From NCBI GenBank assembly GCA_027065715.1, contig JAMONO010000027.1, positions 1 to 50,146 on the forward strand: a stretch of DNA of 50,146 nt, given 5' to 3'. The notes under the pieces were generated by a model, which was not told the DNA's origin, made no database searches, and was given only the letters and a program-made list of their open reading frames with translations. A program made the translations under genes and the position numbers. This document shows positions 27,051 through 35,256 of this stretch, in pieces (position 1 is the first letter of the stretch; each line of letters begins with the position of its first letter). Source of the stretch: Flavobacteriales bacterium. Lineage in GTDB: Bacteria; Bacteroidota; Bacteroidia; Flavobacteriales; Flavobacteriaceae.

Positions 27051-27302
27051 ATGGAAAATACAGATTATAAATTATTATTATTTGAAATAATTTCTGCACT
27101 TAAAGATAAAGCATTATATTTAAAAAATATAAATGCTAATAATTACGATAGCTCATATTATGAAGGTATGAAATTTGCATACCATATTACATTAGATACT
27201 ATAAAAGAATACCTTAATAATTACAGTGTTGATGAAGAAATATTTGGATTAAAAGATTTTGATCCAAAAGAAATTTTGGATTATAAACCAATAAGCAAAT
27301 GA
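27051..27302 (+). CDS. small protein in the immunity position next to the Rhs tip
   Basis: An 83-residue acidic, helical protein starts 2 bases after the Rhs tip stop. It contains YYEGMKFAYHITLDTIKEYL and ends with FGLKDFDPKEILDYKPISK. Small acidic proteins directly after an Rhs toxin tip are usually its immunity partner, and that role is inferred from position, size and charge. Its codon use (AAA, ATA, TTA, AAT; almost no CCC, GCC or TTG) differs clearly from the flanking core genes, as expected for horizontally moved toxin-immunity cassettes. It overlaps the next gene by ATGA. Confidence 0.7.
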   Translation: MENTDYKLLLFEIISALKDKALYLKNINANNYDSSYYEGMKFAYHITLDTIKEYLNNYSVDEEIFGLKDFDPKEILDYKPISK

Positions 27303-27709
27303 AATTATTTGTAACTATAACATTATTAATTTTACAATATATATTATCCGCCCAAAGCGTATATGATGCGTTAATAGAAAAAACGCAAACGGTTGCACAA
27401 TCGCAAGTAATGATAAGTCAAATCTTGTCTTATTATGCCAAACAAAGACCGGATGTACCCCAAAAAGTATGGCAAGAAATACAATCGGAAATTAACTATC
27501 AATCATTTGTAACGGAAGTAAAAGAAATATACCGCCAATATTATACAGAAACCGAAGCGCAAGAAATCATAGATACCATAGACCAATACGGGATAAATGC
27601 CGTTACATATAAACCCGAAATAACAGAAGCAATGTATGAATTGGGCAGAAAATTTGGTAAGCAAATAGGCGAACACGTAAAAGAAAAGTTAAAAGAATTA
27701 GGATATTAA
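27299..27709 (+). CDS. secreted DUF2059-type protein
   Basis: A 136-residue exported protein: signal peptide ending about LSAQS, then an all-helical domain with IYRQYYTETEAQEIIDTIDQ followed by PEITEAMYELGRKFGKQIGE, the typical DUF2059 pattern (an F/YxxxxTxxE helix pair, then a short helix). The family's function is unknown and it is common in Bacteroidota. It starts by an ATGA overlap with the presumed immunity gene, so it is co-transcribed with the Rhs cassette. Confidence 0.7.
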   Translation: MKLFVTITLLILQYILSAQSVYDALIEKTQTVAQSQVMISQILSYYAKQRPDVPQKVWQEIQSEINYQSFVTEVKEIYRQYYTETEAQEIIDTIDQYGINAVTYKPEITEAMYELGRKFGKQIGEHVKEKLKELGY

Positions 27710-28001
27710 AAAAAAACCGCCCCCAATCCCCAACTATGTTGGGGAGGGAGGGGCATATTTTTATTATGAGCTACCCATTTTATCTAAAAAACTTTTACAA
27801 GAGCTTTACGCATCACATAGCATAACACCTCGCCGCTGTCGCTCCTTTACGGGGATTGTATGCTTAGGCACTGTATTACGTTTCAATGGGTATATCTCGA
27901 AGCATAAGGGACGTCGATTTATCGGTCTGTTTTTCTCAAAACTTCGTCATAAAATAGCAAAAAACCCGATAATAAAGTAAAAATATTTTAGTCTAACTGT
28001 C
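27710..28001. other. odd intergenic stretch after the Rhs cassette
   Basis: Starts with a GC-rich hairpin (CCCCAAC 27728-27734, TAT loop, GTTGGGG 27738-27744), probably the terminator of the cassette operon. The following 200 bases hold one stop-free frame without a start codon; the stretch around 27819-27960 is richer in C and G than the neighbourhood. It reads like a degraded mobile or repeat remnant. No transposase motif, terminal repeat or target duplication was seen. Confidence 0.4.
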
Positions 28002-28523
28002 TTATTGTAATAATTTTCGTAAACAATAGACGGAAAAATTAAAAAAAGGCACATTTTTTTTGTATTGACGGTATGCTTCACCAAATTTTTTTTCGGCTTC
28101 GGGTTCTTCGACCAATTTTATCATGATAAACATAAAAAACATTTCCAAAGGCGCCAATATCACGATAAAAAACGGACTACCCAGCAACAGCGCAAAGGCC
28201 AAGGGAAAAAACATTAAACCCAAGTGCATGGGATGTCGCATGCAGCCATACAATCCGGTTGTTACCAGTTTGTTGGTTTGCAACCGCGAAATATTTCCCT
28301 CTCTACCCATACGGGCTAAATATCGACCTGTATTGCGACTGGCTTTTAATACCATGCGAAGCAAAATATAACCGGGAATAAGAGTAACAATGTGAAATTG
28401 CAGGCTGTTGAACAGCGAATAAAAATAAATTTTGTCCAAATAAATACTCACCAGTGCACCGCCAATGAGCATCACAAACCATACAACGATACGAAAAATG
28501 TTGCCTTTGTCTAATTTAATCAT
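28002..28523 (-). CDS. ICMT/PEMT-like membrane methyltransferase family protein
   Basis: A 173-residue protein with four to five membrane segments. The C-terminal half carries the ICMT/PEMT-type signature: TTGLYGCMRHPMHLGLMFFP (RHP at the SAM-binding site) and EEPEAEKKFGEAYRQYKKNV (EE-x-L-x3-FG-x2-Y). The family includes isoprenylcysteine and phospholipid methyltransferases and NnrU-like proteins. The substrate cannot be predicted. It is isolated on the minus strand, between the Rhs island and the UDP-sugar dehydrogenase. Confidence 0.8.
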   Translation of the reverse strand: MIKLDKGNIFRIVVWFVMLIGGALVSIYLDKIYFYSLFNSLQFHIVTLIPGYILLRMVLKASRNTGRYLARMGREGNISRLQTNKLVTTGLYGCMRHPMHLGLMFFPLAFALLLGSPFFIVILAPLEMFFMFIMIKLVEEPEAEKKFGEAYRQYKKNVPFFNFSVYCLRKLLQ

Positions 28524-28644
28524 AATTTTCGGAGGTGTTTATTGTTATTTTATTTATTTTTTTTTAGACTGATAATCAAATTGTTATATAATATATTTAT
28601 GAATATTTGACATAAGCAAATGAAATTGCTTTTATTATTTTAAT

Positions 28645-28669
28645 CGGCAAAAATATCATATATTTGCCG
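28645..28669 (+). promoter_or_regulatory. inverted repeat overlapping the -7 box of the UDP-sugar dehydrogenase
   Basis: CGGCAAA (28645-28651) and TTTGCCG (28663-28669) are inverted; extending inward, the arms match at 11 of 12 positions. The right arm covers TATATTTG (28659-28666), a perfect TAnnTTTG -7 box, 43 bases before the ATG. A dimeric regulator binding here would block RNA polymerase. No -33 TTTG at the usual spacing. Confidence 0.55.
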
Positions 28670-28709
28670 GTAACAAAATTAATCGATTTTCTTTGAAAAA
28701 ACATTTTAT

Positions 28710-29993
28710 ATGAGTGATAAAAAATTAGCCGTTATAGGTTTGGGTTATGTAGGTTTGCCTTTGGCGGTGGCTTTTGCTTCAAAGTACAAAGTAACCGGAT
28801 TTGATATAAATACTCAAAGAGTAAACGAACTCAAACAAGGAATGGACAGCACTTTGGAAGTAGAACAAGATTTGTTAAAAAGCGTTTTGGTTAATGATTA
28901 TGACCGCAAAGGGCTATCATTGACTGACGATTTGCAAGATATTGCCGATGCTCAAATTTATATCATAACGGTTCCAACGCCTATTGACAAACATAAAATT
29001 CCGGATTTAACACCACTCTACAAAGCCAGTGAAAGTGTTGGGAAGATTTTGAAAAAAGGCGATATCGTTATATACGAATCAACTGTTTTTCCGGGGGCAA
29101 CCGAAGAAGAGTGTATTCCTATTTTGGAAAAACAATCGGGATTGCGTTTTAATATCGATTTTTTTGCAGGTTATTCTCCCGAACGTATCAATCCGGGTGA
29201 TAAGGAACGAACCGTAACCAAAATATTAAAAGTTACTTCGGGTTCGACTCCCGAAATTGCCGATGAAATTGACCGGTTATACCAAAGTGTAATTGAAGCG
29301 GGCACTCATAAAGCTTCTTCGATAAAGGTAGCCGAAGCCGCCAAAGTTATTGAAAATGCCCAACGCGACATCAATATTGCTTTTGTCAATGAACTTTCCA
29401 AAATTTTTAGGTTAATGAACATAGATACCATTGAAGTTTTGGAAGCTGCCGGTACCAAATGGAATTTCTTGCCGTTTCGCCCCGGTTTGGTTGGCGGACA
29501 TTGCATAGGGATTGACCCGTATTATCTGGCACACAAAGCCAAAGAATATGATTATAATCCCGAAATTATCTTGGCAGGACGTCGTATGAATGACAGTATG
29601 GGACAGTTTGTAGCACAAGAAACGGTTAAAGCCATGCTCAAAAAAGATATCAAAGTAAAAGGTGCCAAAGTTTTGGTTTTGGGAATAACTTTTAAAGAAA
29701 ATTGTCCCGATATTCGCAATTCGAGAGCAATTGACGTTGTTCGTGAATTGCAAGACTATCAAATGGAAGTCGATGTATATGATCCATGGGCTTCACCACA
29801 AGAAGTTAAAAACGAATACGGATTGGATTTGATCGCGGACATTAAACCCGAACAAAAATATGATGCCGTATTGGCAGTAGTGGCACACAACGAATTTAAA
29901 AGCATGGATTTGAAACAATATGTTCGCCCCAAAGCTTTGATATACGATGTAAAAGCCATTTACCCGAAAGAAATGAGTGATATGCGTTTATAA
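28710..29993 (+). CDS. UDP-N-acetylhexosamine/UDP-sugar 6-dehydrogenase (nucleotide sugar dehydrogenase)
   Basis: A 427-residue NAD-dependent enzyme of the UDP-glucose/GDP-mannose dehydrogenase superfamily. The Rossmann GLGYVGLPLAVAF is at residue 10, VPTPIDKHKIPDLTPL follows, and the catalytic Cys265 is in GGHCIGIDPYYLAHK. The C-terminal domain has LGITFKENCPDIRNSRA. These features and the length are closest to the WbpO/TviB group, which oxidises UDP-N-acetylhexosamines to uronic acids for capsule or O-antigen. The exact sugar is not settled. It stands alone, without other polysaccharide genes nearby. Confidence 0.93.
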   Translation: MSDKKLAVIGLGYVGLPLAVAFASKYKVTGFDINTQRVNELKQGMDSTLEVEQDLLKSVLVNDYDRKGLSLTDDLQDIADAQIYIITVPTPIDKHKIPDLTPLYKASESVGKILKKGDIVIYESTVFPGATEEECIPILEKQSGLRFNIDFFAGYSPERINPGDKERTVTKILKVTSGSTPEIADEIDRLYQSVIEAGTHKASSIKVAEAAKVIENAQRDINIAFVNELSKIFRLMNIDTIEVLEAAGTKWNFLPFRPGLVGGHCIGIDPYYLAHKAKEYDYNPEIILAGRRMNDSMGQFVAQETVKAMLKKDIKVKGAKVLVLGITFKENCPDIRNSRAIDVVRELQDYQMEVDVYDPWASPQEVKNEYGLDLIADIKPEQKYDAVLAVVAHNEFKSMDLKQYVRPKALIYDVKAIYPKEMSDMRL

Positions 29994-30013
29994 AATATTT
30001 TGTAATTTCTTAT

Positions 30014-30052
30014 AAAAAGCTTATTATTCTTTTTTTGAATAATAAGCTTTTT
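30014..30052. terminator. bidirectional terminator between UDP-sugar dehydrogenase and membrane protein genes
   Basis: A perfect 16-base stem (AAAAAGCTTATTATTC / GAATAATAAGCTTTTT) with a T7 loop lies between two convergent genes. The final codons of the minus-strand gene lie inside the stem. Confidence 0.9.
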
Positions 30053-31643
30053 TGTTTGGTATGGGTTGTGGATAATAACCGAATTCTTTTTCAAAAAAAC
30101 GAAGCATACGCGGCGCAATGGCAGGAAGCGGTGCGTCGCCGGTTTGCCAAAATAAATCCGGTTGTTGCGGAGCATGGTAGTGCAAACGGGCTTTGGTATA
30201 TGTTTTGAAACGGTTCGGCAAACCCGAAACCCGAGGCACCATAATTTGACGGTAATTAAATCCTTTCAAAAACAATAGTGCCGCTAAACTTGTTGCTAAG
30301 AACGGAAAGCTTGCTTTTTGTAATAATTTACCTGATTTTTCGGGTAAAATACGGTGTAATATCAACAAACTCATAAACATTAAACCGTGCATAAAGAAAC
30401 GACTGTTGGGATTGATAAATAAAATGATTGTTAAATATACCGTGTTTGTTAAATATATCCAAAGTAAAGCTTTGCGGTTTTGTTTTTTTCGATTGATAAT
30501 GAAAGGAAAAATCAATATAAAGATTAACATTGCCGGATTAAATATTTTTTCGGGAAATTTGTCGGGAAATAACCATTGCACAAAGGCTTTACTCGATAAA
30601 TTGTTCCATACCAAAGCATGACTTTCATTTTGCCCGGCTGTTTTCAAAAAATGTAAAAGCTCGGGAGGATATTGCCATACGGGTTGTAATACTTTGCCAC
30701 CCCAATTAAAAGGATAAAAGGCATAACCGGTCAGTATGAAGTTTTTGCTCAACCAAAAAACTGCAAAAAGCAAACCGAAACTTGTCAAAAACCACAGGTT
30801 TTTTTTTAATTTCTTAAAATATTTAATCCACAAAACCATAAGCAAAAACAAGTTTACAATTGTCGTAGGTTTGATTAACAGACCGAAAAAAGTTAAGATA
30901 ATAAATTGATTAAAATATTGATTGTCAATTCTTTTATAAAGCTTTACAAATAAATCAAAGACGGTTAATGAAAGTAACCAAACCGGCAAATCGGGAGAAG
31001 GTGCTCCGGTGGTAACCACCCAAACAGGAGCAAACACCAATCCGTAGCGAAGCCAACCGGAAAAATATTGATCGGAATCGGAAAATACCCAAAAAACAAA
31101 CCAGATCAATAAAAAACCGTTTAACGCATTAGCTGTAAATTCGGCTTGATGTCCATTGATGCCGGCTTGTAAAATATGCCAGCCGGAAAATTGACCTAAA
31201 AACGGGTGAATATTCATGAGCCCGTAAACAAAACCCTGTTCATTAGCCCATTTTACGGTTTGTATATAGTAACTTTCGTTATCGGGCAGTAACGAAACGG
31301 TGCTCGAAACAGCAGCCGACAAAACAAATATAACGAGTGTGAAAAACTTTTCAAATCCGTGAAAGGTATGCCACTGTTTCAATATTTGTTTTTTTATTTG
31401 ACAATTTGAACGTAATACATACAAAATCAACATTGATGCAACGCCTACAATTGCCTGAAAATAAACATTATAACCACGAAAATATAAAATTGTCCAGATG
31501 ATAATCATGTAAACAAACATGCCGTTGAGAATTATCCAAAACGGGTGTGTTGCTTCATTTTTTAAGACAAAGCGTTGAAATAAACAACCCAAAGCCGAAA
31601 AAACAAGCCAAGCATATAACCAAGTGAATAACACTAACAACAT
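30024..31643 (-). CDS. large multi-pass membrane protein, LIC_10190-like (possible glycosyltransferase-type)
   Basis: A 539-residue integral membrane protein with roughly 11-13 hydrophobic segments. The N terminus (LLVLFTWLYAWLVFSALGCL) and the short NESYYIQTVKWANEQG segment, in the first large periplasmic loop, resemble the LIC_10190 family, which has the look of GT-C glycosyltransferases. The C terminus is aromatic and extracytoplasmic. It could act in cell-surface glycan assembly, but no catalytic motif can be named. Its stop lies inside the bidirectional terminator it shares with the UDP-sugar dehydrogenase. Confidence 0.75.
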   Translation of the reverse strand: MLLVLFTWLYAWLVFSALGCLFQRFVLKNEATHPFWIILNGMFVYMIIIWTILYFRGYNVYFQAIVGVASMLILYVLRSNCQIKKQILKQWHTFHGFEKFFTLVIFVLSAAVSSTVSLLPDNESYYIQTVKWANEQGFVYGLMNIHPFLGQFSGWHILQAGINGHQAEFTANALNGFLLIWFVFWVFSDSDQYFSGWLRYGLVFAPVWVVTTGAPSPDLPVWLLSLTVFDLFVKLYKRIDNQYFNQFIILTFFGLLIKPTTIVNLFLLMVLWIKYFKKLKKNLWFLTSFGLLFAVFWLSKNFILTGYAFYPFNWGGKVLQPVWQYPPELLHFLKTAGQNESHALVWNNLSSKAFVQWLFPDKFPEKIFNPAMLIFILIFPFIINRKKQNRKALLWIYLTNTVYLTIILFINPNSRFFMHGLMFMSLLILHRILPEKSGKLLQKASFPFLATSLAALLFLKGFNYRQIMVPRVSGLPNRFKTYTKARLHYHAPQQPDLFWQTGDAPLPAIAPRMLRFFEKEFGYYPQPIPNKKAYYSKKE

Positions 31644-31708
31644 ATCGGAAGTTTATAAGCAAAAATACATTATTTTAACCAAAATTAAATAAGTTGGTTC
31701 CAACCAAA

Positions 31709-34234
31709 CTAAAAAGGATAACTGATGCCCAAGTTTAAAACACCGTCGGTTAGTTTGGTATTTTTTAAATCAATCCAACGTTGTTGCAAGGGTTTGGAAG
31801 GATCGTAAGTTTTGTAAGCCAAGTCAAAACGGATGATAAAATAAGTAAAATCCACTCGCAGTCCGAAACCGGTTGCCAGAGCAATATCTTTTAAGGAAGA
31901 AAGACCGTGAAAAGCACTTTCGGGTTCGGTTTCGTTATTGTCTATATTCCAAATATTGCCGGCGTCGGCAAACAAAGCACCTTTAAAATAACCTGCCAGC
32001 GGAAAACGATATTCCAGGTTGGTTGTTATTTTAAAATTAGCTTCATTAAACTCATTGGGACCGCCCGTAGTGCCGGGACCCAATGAATATGCTCGCCACC
32101 CGCGTATATCGTTGGAACCGCCTGCAAAATAACTCGACACAAAAGGTACGCTATGCGAATTGCCGTAGGGTATGGCATAGCCGACAAATGCCCTGTAAGC
32201 CAAAATATGTTCTTTGTGTAGTTGCCAATGTCTTACAAAACTCAAATCGGTTTTGAAATATTCGGCATAAGGCACACCGTTTATGGTATATTGTGCCAAA
32301 TCGTTGCGAGGCAAATCCAAAGCGGTAGCAAATAATCCCAGTGCGGTACCCGACAATTCAAATGAAGAATTGAACAGATAAAAATCAGATTGTAAGGCTT
32401 GTTTGCGACTGTCGTAAAAAAAATCGAATTTGTTACTGAGAATAAAAATGTTTTGCGTAATGCGTTCTTCTCGTTCTCGAATAGCTTCAAGTTCTTCACA
32501 AACATCGGGATATTGATTGCAAAACGTCGGGTTATTTTCGTCAATTAACGAATCTATGACCAAATCGGCTGTTTCGGGTGTTACGGATTGTCCGATACCA
32601 TTGAGCAAAGTTTTTAATCTTTCGTATGAAAGCGTATAAATTTTAAAATAATTTTCGGCTTTACGATTGGTAATAAATTCATAATTTATCAGGTCTATTT
32701 TAAATTTTCGTTCTTTAATGGGACGCCATTGAAAACCAAAAATACCCGCATATTTGCTTCTGTCCAAACCGATATTGGTTTGTGTGTTTGCCAAAAAAGT
32801 AATATACGTGGAAGGCAACATGTATTTGGGTATGTATTTGTTTAATCCGAAAGGTAATAGCAATCGCGGAAAACGTAAAGTAACATCGGTTCCCAATTCG
32901 CTGACGTCAAATAATTGTTCTTCCGATTTGTCCAAACTTTTGGACGAAGCAGTCATAAAATATAATGAAGTATTTAAAACTTCGGCACCTCTGAACAGAT
33001 TTTTGGCACTAAATGACATACTGCTCTTGATACCGAAATCGTGTATGTTGGAATGTGTAAAATCGACGCTTCCTTTCCAACTGAAACGTTTTTCGGCTAT
33101 TAAATAAATGTTGGTTGTCAGAGTGGTATCGATTTTGTTTTCGACATATTGAATATATGCCTGTTTAAAATTTTGTAAACTCATCAACAATCGGTGTGTA
33201 CGCAAACGGTCTATATCGCTGTAAAACTTACCTTTTTTGATAAATACCGAACCGGTAAGCAATTTGGGTTTGTAGCGAAGTTTGTCATCGATACTATATA
33301 AATTTATTTGGTCAAAATAAAGCGAATCTTGTTTTTTAATAGTATCAAAATTTTTGTTTTTTGAGATATAAATATTTACGTTTTTGATACGATACGGCAA
33401 AAACGGTTCGGTATATACCGTATCTTCTTTGGTAATGGTTCGATTGGGAATGTTCAAAAAAGTTTCCAAATCGTAGCGGTTATTAATGGTGTCGTAAACC
33501 AAGTCAAAATTGACATACGAAGGTTGAAAGTGATATACTCCTTTGTTGCGAAACAAATCGGTTAAACGTTCCTTTTCTTTGACAAAATTGTTTCGGTTAT
33601 ATCTTTCGCCGGTTTTGATATATGTTTTATCTTCGTATTCATTGTAAAGTTTTTGCAAATATGTCGAACTGATTTCTTGTTCGTATTTTTTTATAACATA
33701 AGGCTTATTTTTTTTGATGTGAAAAACAATATCGGCTTTGTGCTTGTTTACAGTGTCTATTTGATAAGATACTTTGGTATCGAGATATGCGTGACTTACG
33801 TAGTAAAAATGCAAGCGTTCGGCTGAAAGTTTGGTTTTGACGGTATCTATAAAAACAGGTTTTTCGCCGTTGTTCATAATGGTTTTGTTGATGTCTTTGT
33901 AATAGCGTTGCAATTGCACGATTTGTTTACGCGAAATAAACCTTTGCAAAAAGCGGTAAGTCTTCGGGTGGTTTTTAATCCAATGATAATAAGTGTAATC
34001 GGGATGCAGGTCAGCCAGCATATATAAGTCGGCTAAATACGGATAGCCGAAAACCGTTGTATTGGGTTGTTGTAACAATAAAGCATCAATTTCATCCGAT
34101 TTTTCGTTTTGCTTATCAACTATAATTTTATTTTTGCGTAACAAACGTTTTCCTTCGGGTATTTTTCGATACAAATTGCATGAACCCAATCCCAGTATTA
34201 AAAAAAATAATAATATTTTTGTAAAATATCTCAT
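31709..34234 (-). CDS. tamL: TamL-type BamA/TamA outer-membrane lipoprotein
   Basis: An 841-residue Omp85-superfamily protein. The N terminus is a lipoprotein signal (LGLGSC, Cys19), which in Bacteroidota marks TamL rather than BamA. POTRA-like repeats span about 30-360, for example ERYNRNNFVKEKERLTDLFR. The 16-strand barrel begins around SWKGSVDFTHSNIHDFGIK and carries the Omp85 loop motif in GGSNDIRGWRAYSLGPG. It ends in VLNLGISYPF with the terminal Phe. TamL partners with TamB to insert outer-membrane proteins or lipids, but no tamB is adjacent. A -7-like TACTTTTG lies at 34252-34259 on this strand. Confidence 0.9.
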   Translation of the reverse strand: MRYFTKILLFFLILGLGSCNLYRKIPEGKRLLRKNKIIVDKQNEKSDEIDALLLQQPNTTVFGYPYLADLYMLADLHPDYTYYHWIKNHPKTYRFLQRFISRKQIVQLQRYYKDINKTIMNNGEKPVFIDTVKTKLSAERLHFYYVSHAYLDTKVSYQIDTVNKHKADIVFHIKKNKPYVIKKYEQEISSTYLQKLYNEYEDKTYIKTGERYNRNNFVKEKERLTDLFRNKGVYHFQPSYVNFDLVYDTINNRYDLETFLNIPNRTITKEDTVYTEPFLPYRIKNVNIYISKNKNFDTIKKQDSLYFDQINLYSIDDKLRYKPKLLTGSVFIKKGKFYSDIDRLRTHRLLMSLQNFKQAYIQYVENKIDTTLTTNIYLIAEKRFSWKGSVDFTHSNIHDFGIKSSMSFSAKNLFRGAEVLNTSLYFMTASSKSLDKSEEQLFDVSELGTDVTLRFPRLLLPFGLNKYIPKYMLPSTYITFLANTQTNIGLDRSKYAGIFGFQWRPIKERKFKIDLINYEFITNRKAENYFKIYTLSYERLKTLLNGIGQSVTPETADLVIDSLIDENNPTFCNQYPDVCEELEAIREREERITQNIFILSNKFDFFYDSRKQALQSDFYLFNSSFELSGTALGLFATALDLPRNDLAQYTINGVPYAEYFKTDLSFVRHWQLHKEHILAYRAFVGYAIPYGNSHSVPFVSSYFAGGSNDIRGWRAYSLGPGTTGGPNEFNEANFKITTNLEYRFPLAGYFKGALFADAGNIWNIDNNETEPESAFHGLSSLKDIALATGFGLRVDFTYFIIRFDLAYKTYDPSKPLQQRWIDLKNTKLTDGVLNLGISYPF

Positions 34235-34296
34235 ATAATTTTAAGTCGTTACAAAAGTAAATTTTTTAAATGACATTTCTAAATTTTTAATTCCGA

Positions 34297-35025
34297 ATGA
34301 CCCAATCCGAAAAAAAACATATCAAACAACTGCAGCAAAAAAAATACCGAAATTTATATGGTTCATTTGTTGTTGAAGGACTAAAAAGCATTCGTGATTT
34401 TTTGGCGGCAGGTTATATACCCGAAAAAATTTATTCGACGGTGCCGTTTGAGCAAATGAAAAATCAGGATTTGCCGGTCGAAATCATCTCCGAAAAAAAT
34501 TTGCGACAAATCAGTTTTTTAAAGAACCCGAAAGATGCTTTGGCAATTATTAAAATACCCAAATCTTTGTCGTTGCCACAATCCGGTTGGATTATTGCCT
34601 TGGATAATTTGCAAGATCCGGGTAATTTGGGCACCATAATTCGAACGGCAGATTGGTTTGGTATAAAAAATATTGTTTGTTCTTTGGATACGGTGGACTG
34701 CTATAACCCGAAGGTTGTTCAAGCTACCATGGGTTCTCTGGCAAACGTATCGGTTTTTTATACCGATTTGTCAAATTTTTTGTCAAAAAGCCGTTTACCG
34801 ATTTTCGGTGCTTGTATGCAAGGAAAAAATATCTATCAAAGTCTTTTTCCTCATCAAGGTATTTTGGTCGTAGGCAATGAAGGCAATGGCATAAGTAATC
34901 ATATTAAAGGTTTGATAACCAACAAGATAACCATACCTAAACATCAGAAAAGTACCGCCGACAGCTTAAATGCAGCAATAGCAACTACTATTTTTGTCAG
35001 CAAAATAATGAGAGAAATAAATTAA
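34297..35025 (+). CDS. TrmH/SpoU-family RNA methyltransferase
   Basis: A 242-residue SAM-dependent 2'-O-methyltransferase. The N-terminal substrate-binding domain includes KYRNLYGSFVVEGLKSIRDF. The knotted SPOUT domain carries the three motifs ALDNLQDPGNLGTIIRTADW, LVVGNEGNGIS and TADSLNAAIATTIFV. Members methylate rRNA or tRNA; the target is not determined here. It is divergent from tamL with 62 bases between starts, an association often seen in Flavobacteriia. Confidence 0.93.
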   Translation: MTQSEKKHIKQLQQKKYRNLYGSFVVEGLKSIRDFLAAGYIPEKIYSTVPFEQMKNQDLPVEIISEKNLRQISFLKNPKDALAIIKIPKSLSLPQSGWIIALDNLQDPGNLGTIIRTADWFGIKNIVCSLDTVDCYNPKVVQATMGSLANVSVFYTDLSNFLSKSRLPIFGACMQGKNIYQSLFPHQGILVVGNEGNGISNHIKGLITNKITIPKHQKSTADSLNAAIATTIFVSKIMREIN

Positions 35026-35144
35026 TGTTGCAAAAAACATACTTAAAACAAAGGCACATAACTTGTCCCGTAAAACCTTATCTTTTTTTCAATAAAAATT
35101 TTCAAAAAAAGTTTATTTAAAACAATTCCAAATAAATAAAAAGT

Positions 35145-35256
35145 AGTATTTTAGCGTCGTCAAAATCAAGGTGGGAATTAGGATTATTTTCCCGCTTTTT
35201 TGTAGAAAGGAAGACCGGTTGTAGGCTTTGCCTTTCATTCTAATTTAATTGCAACA
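35145..35256 (+). promoter_or_regulatory. structured leader with attenuator-like hairpin upstream of the DUF2249 gene
   Basis: A stem GTGGGAA (35171-35177) with TTCCCGC (35189-35195), one pair being G-U, is followed by six T residues, i.e. an intrinsic terminator 55 bases before the ATG. Downstream, GAAAGG (35205-35210) can pair with CCTTTC (35231-35236), and a smaller AGGC/GCCT hairpin (35223-35233) competes with it. A TATTTTAG near 35147 resembles a -7 box. Together they suggest conditional termination. Confidence 0.5.

Noticed and set aside
27741-27753. G-rich run (GGGGAGGGAGGGG) as a possible G-quadruplex
   Set aside because: Only three clear G tracts are present and the run is part of the adjoining hairpin.
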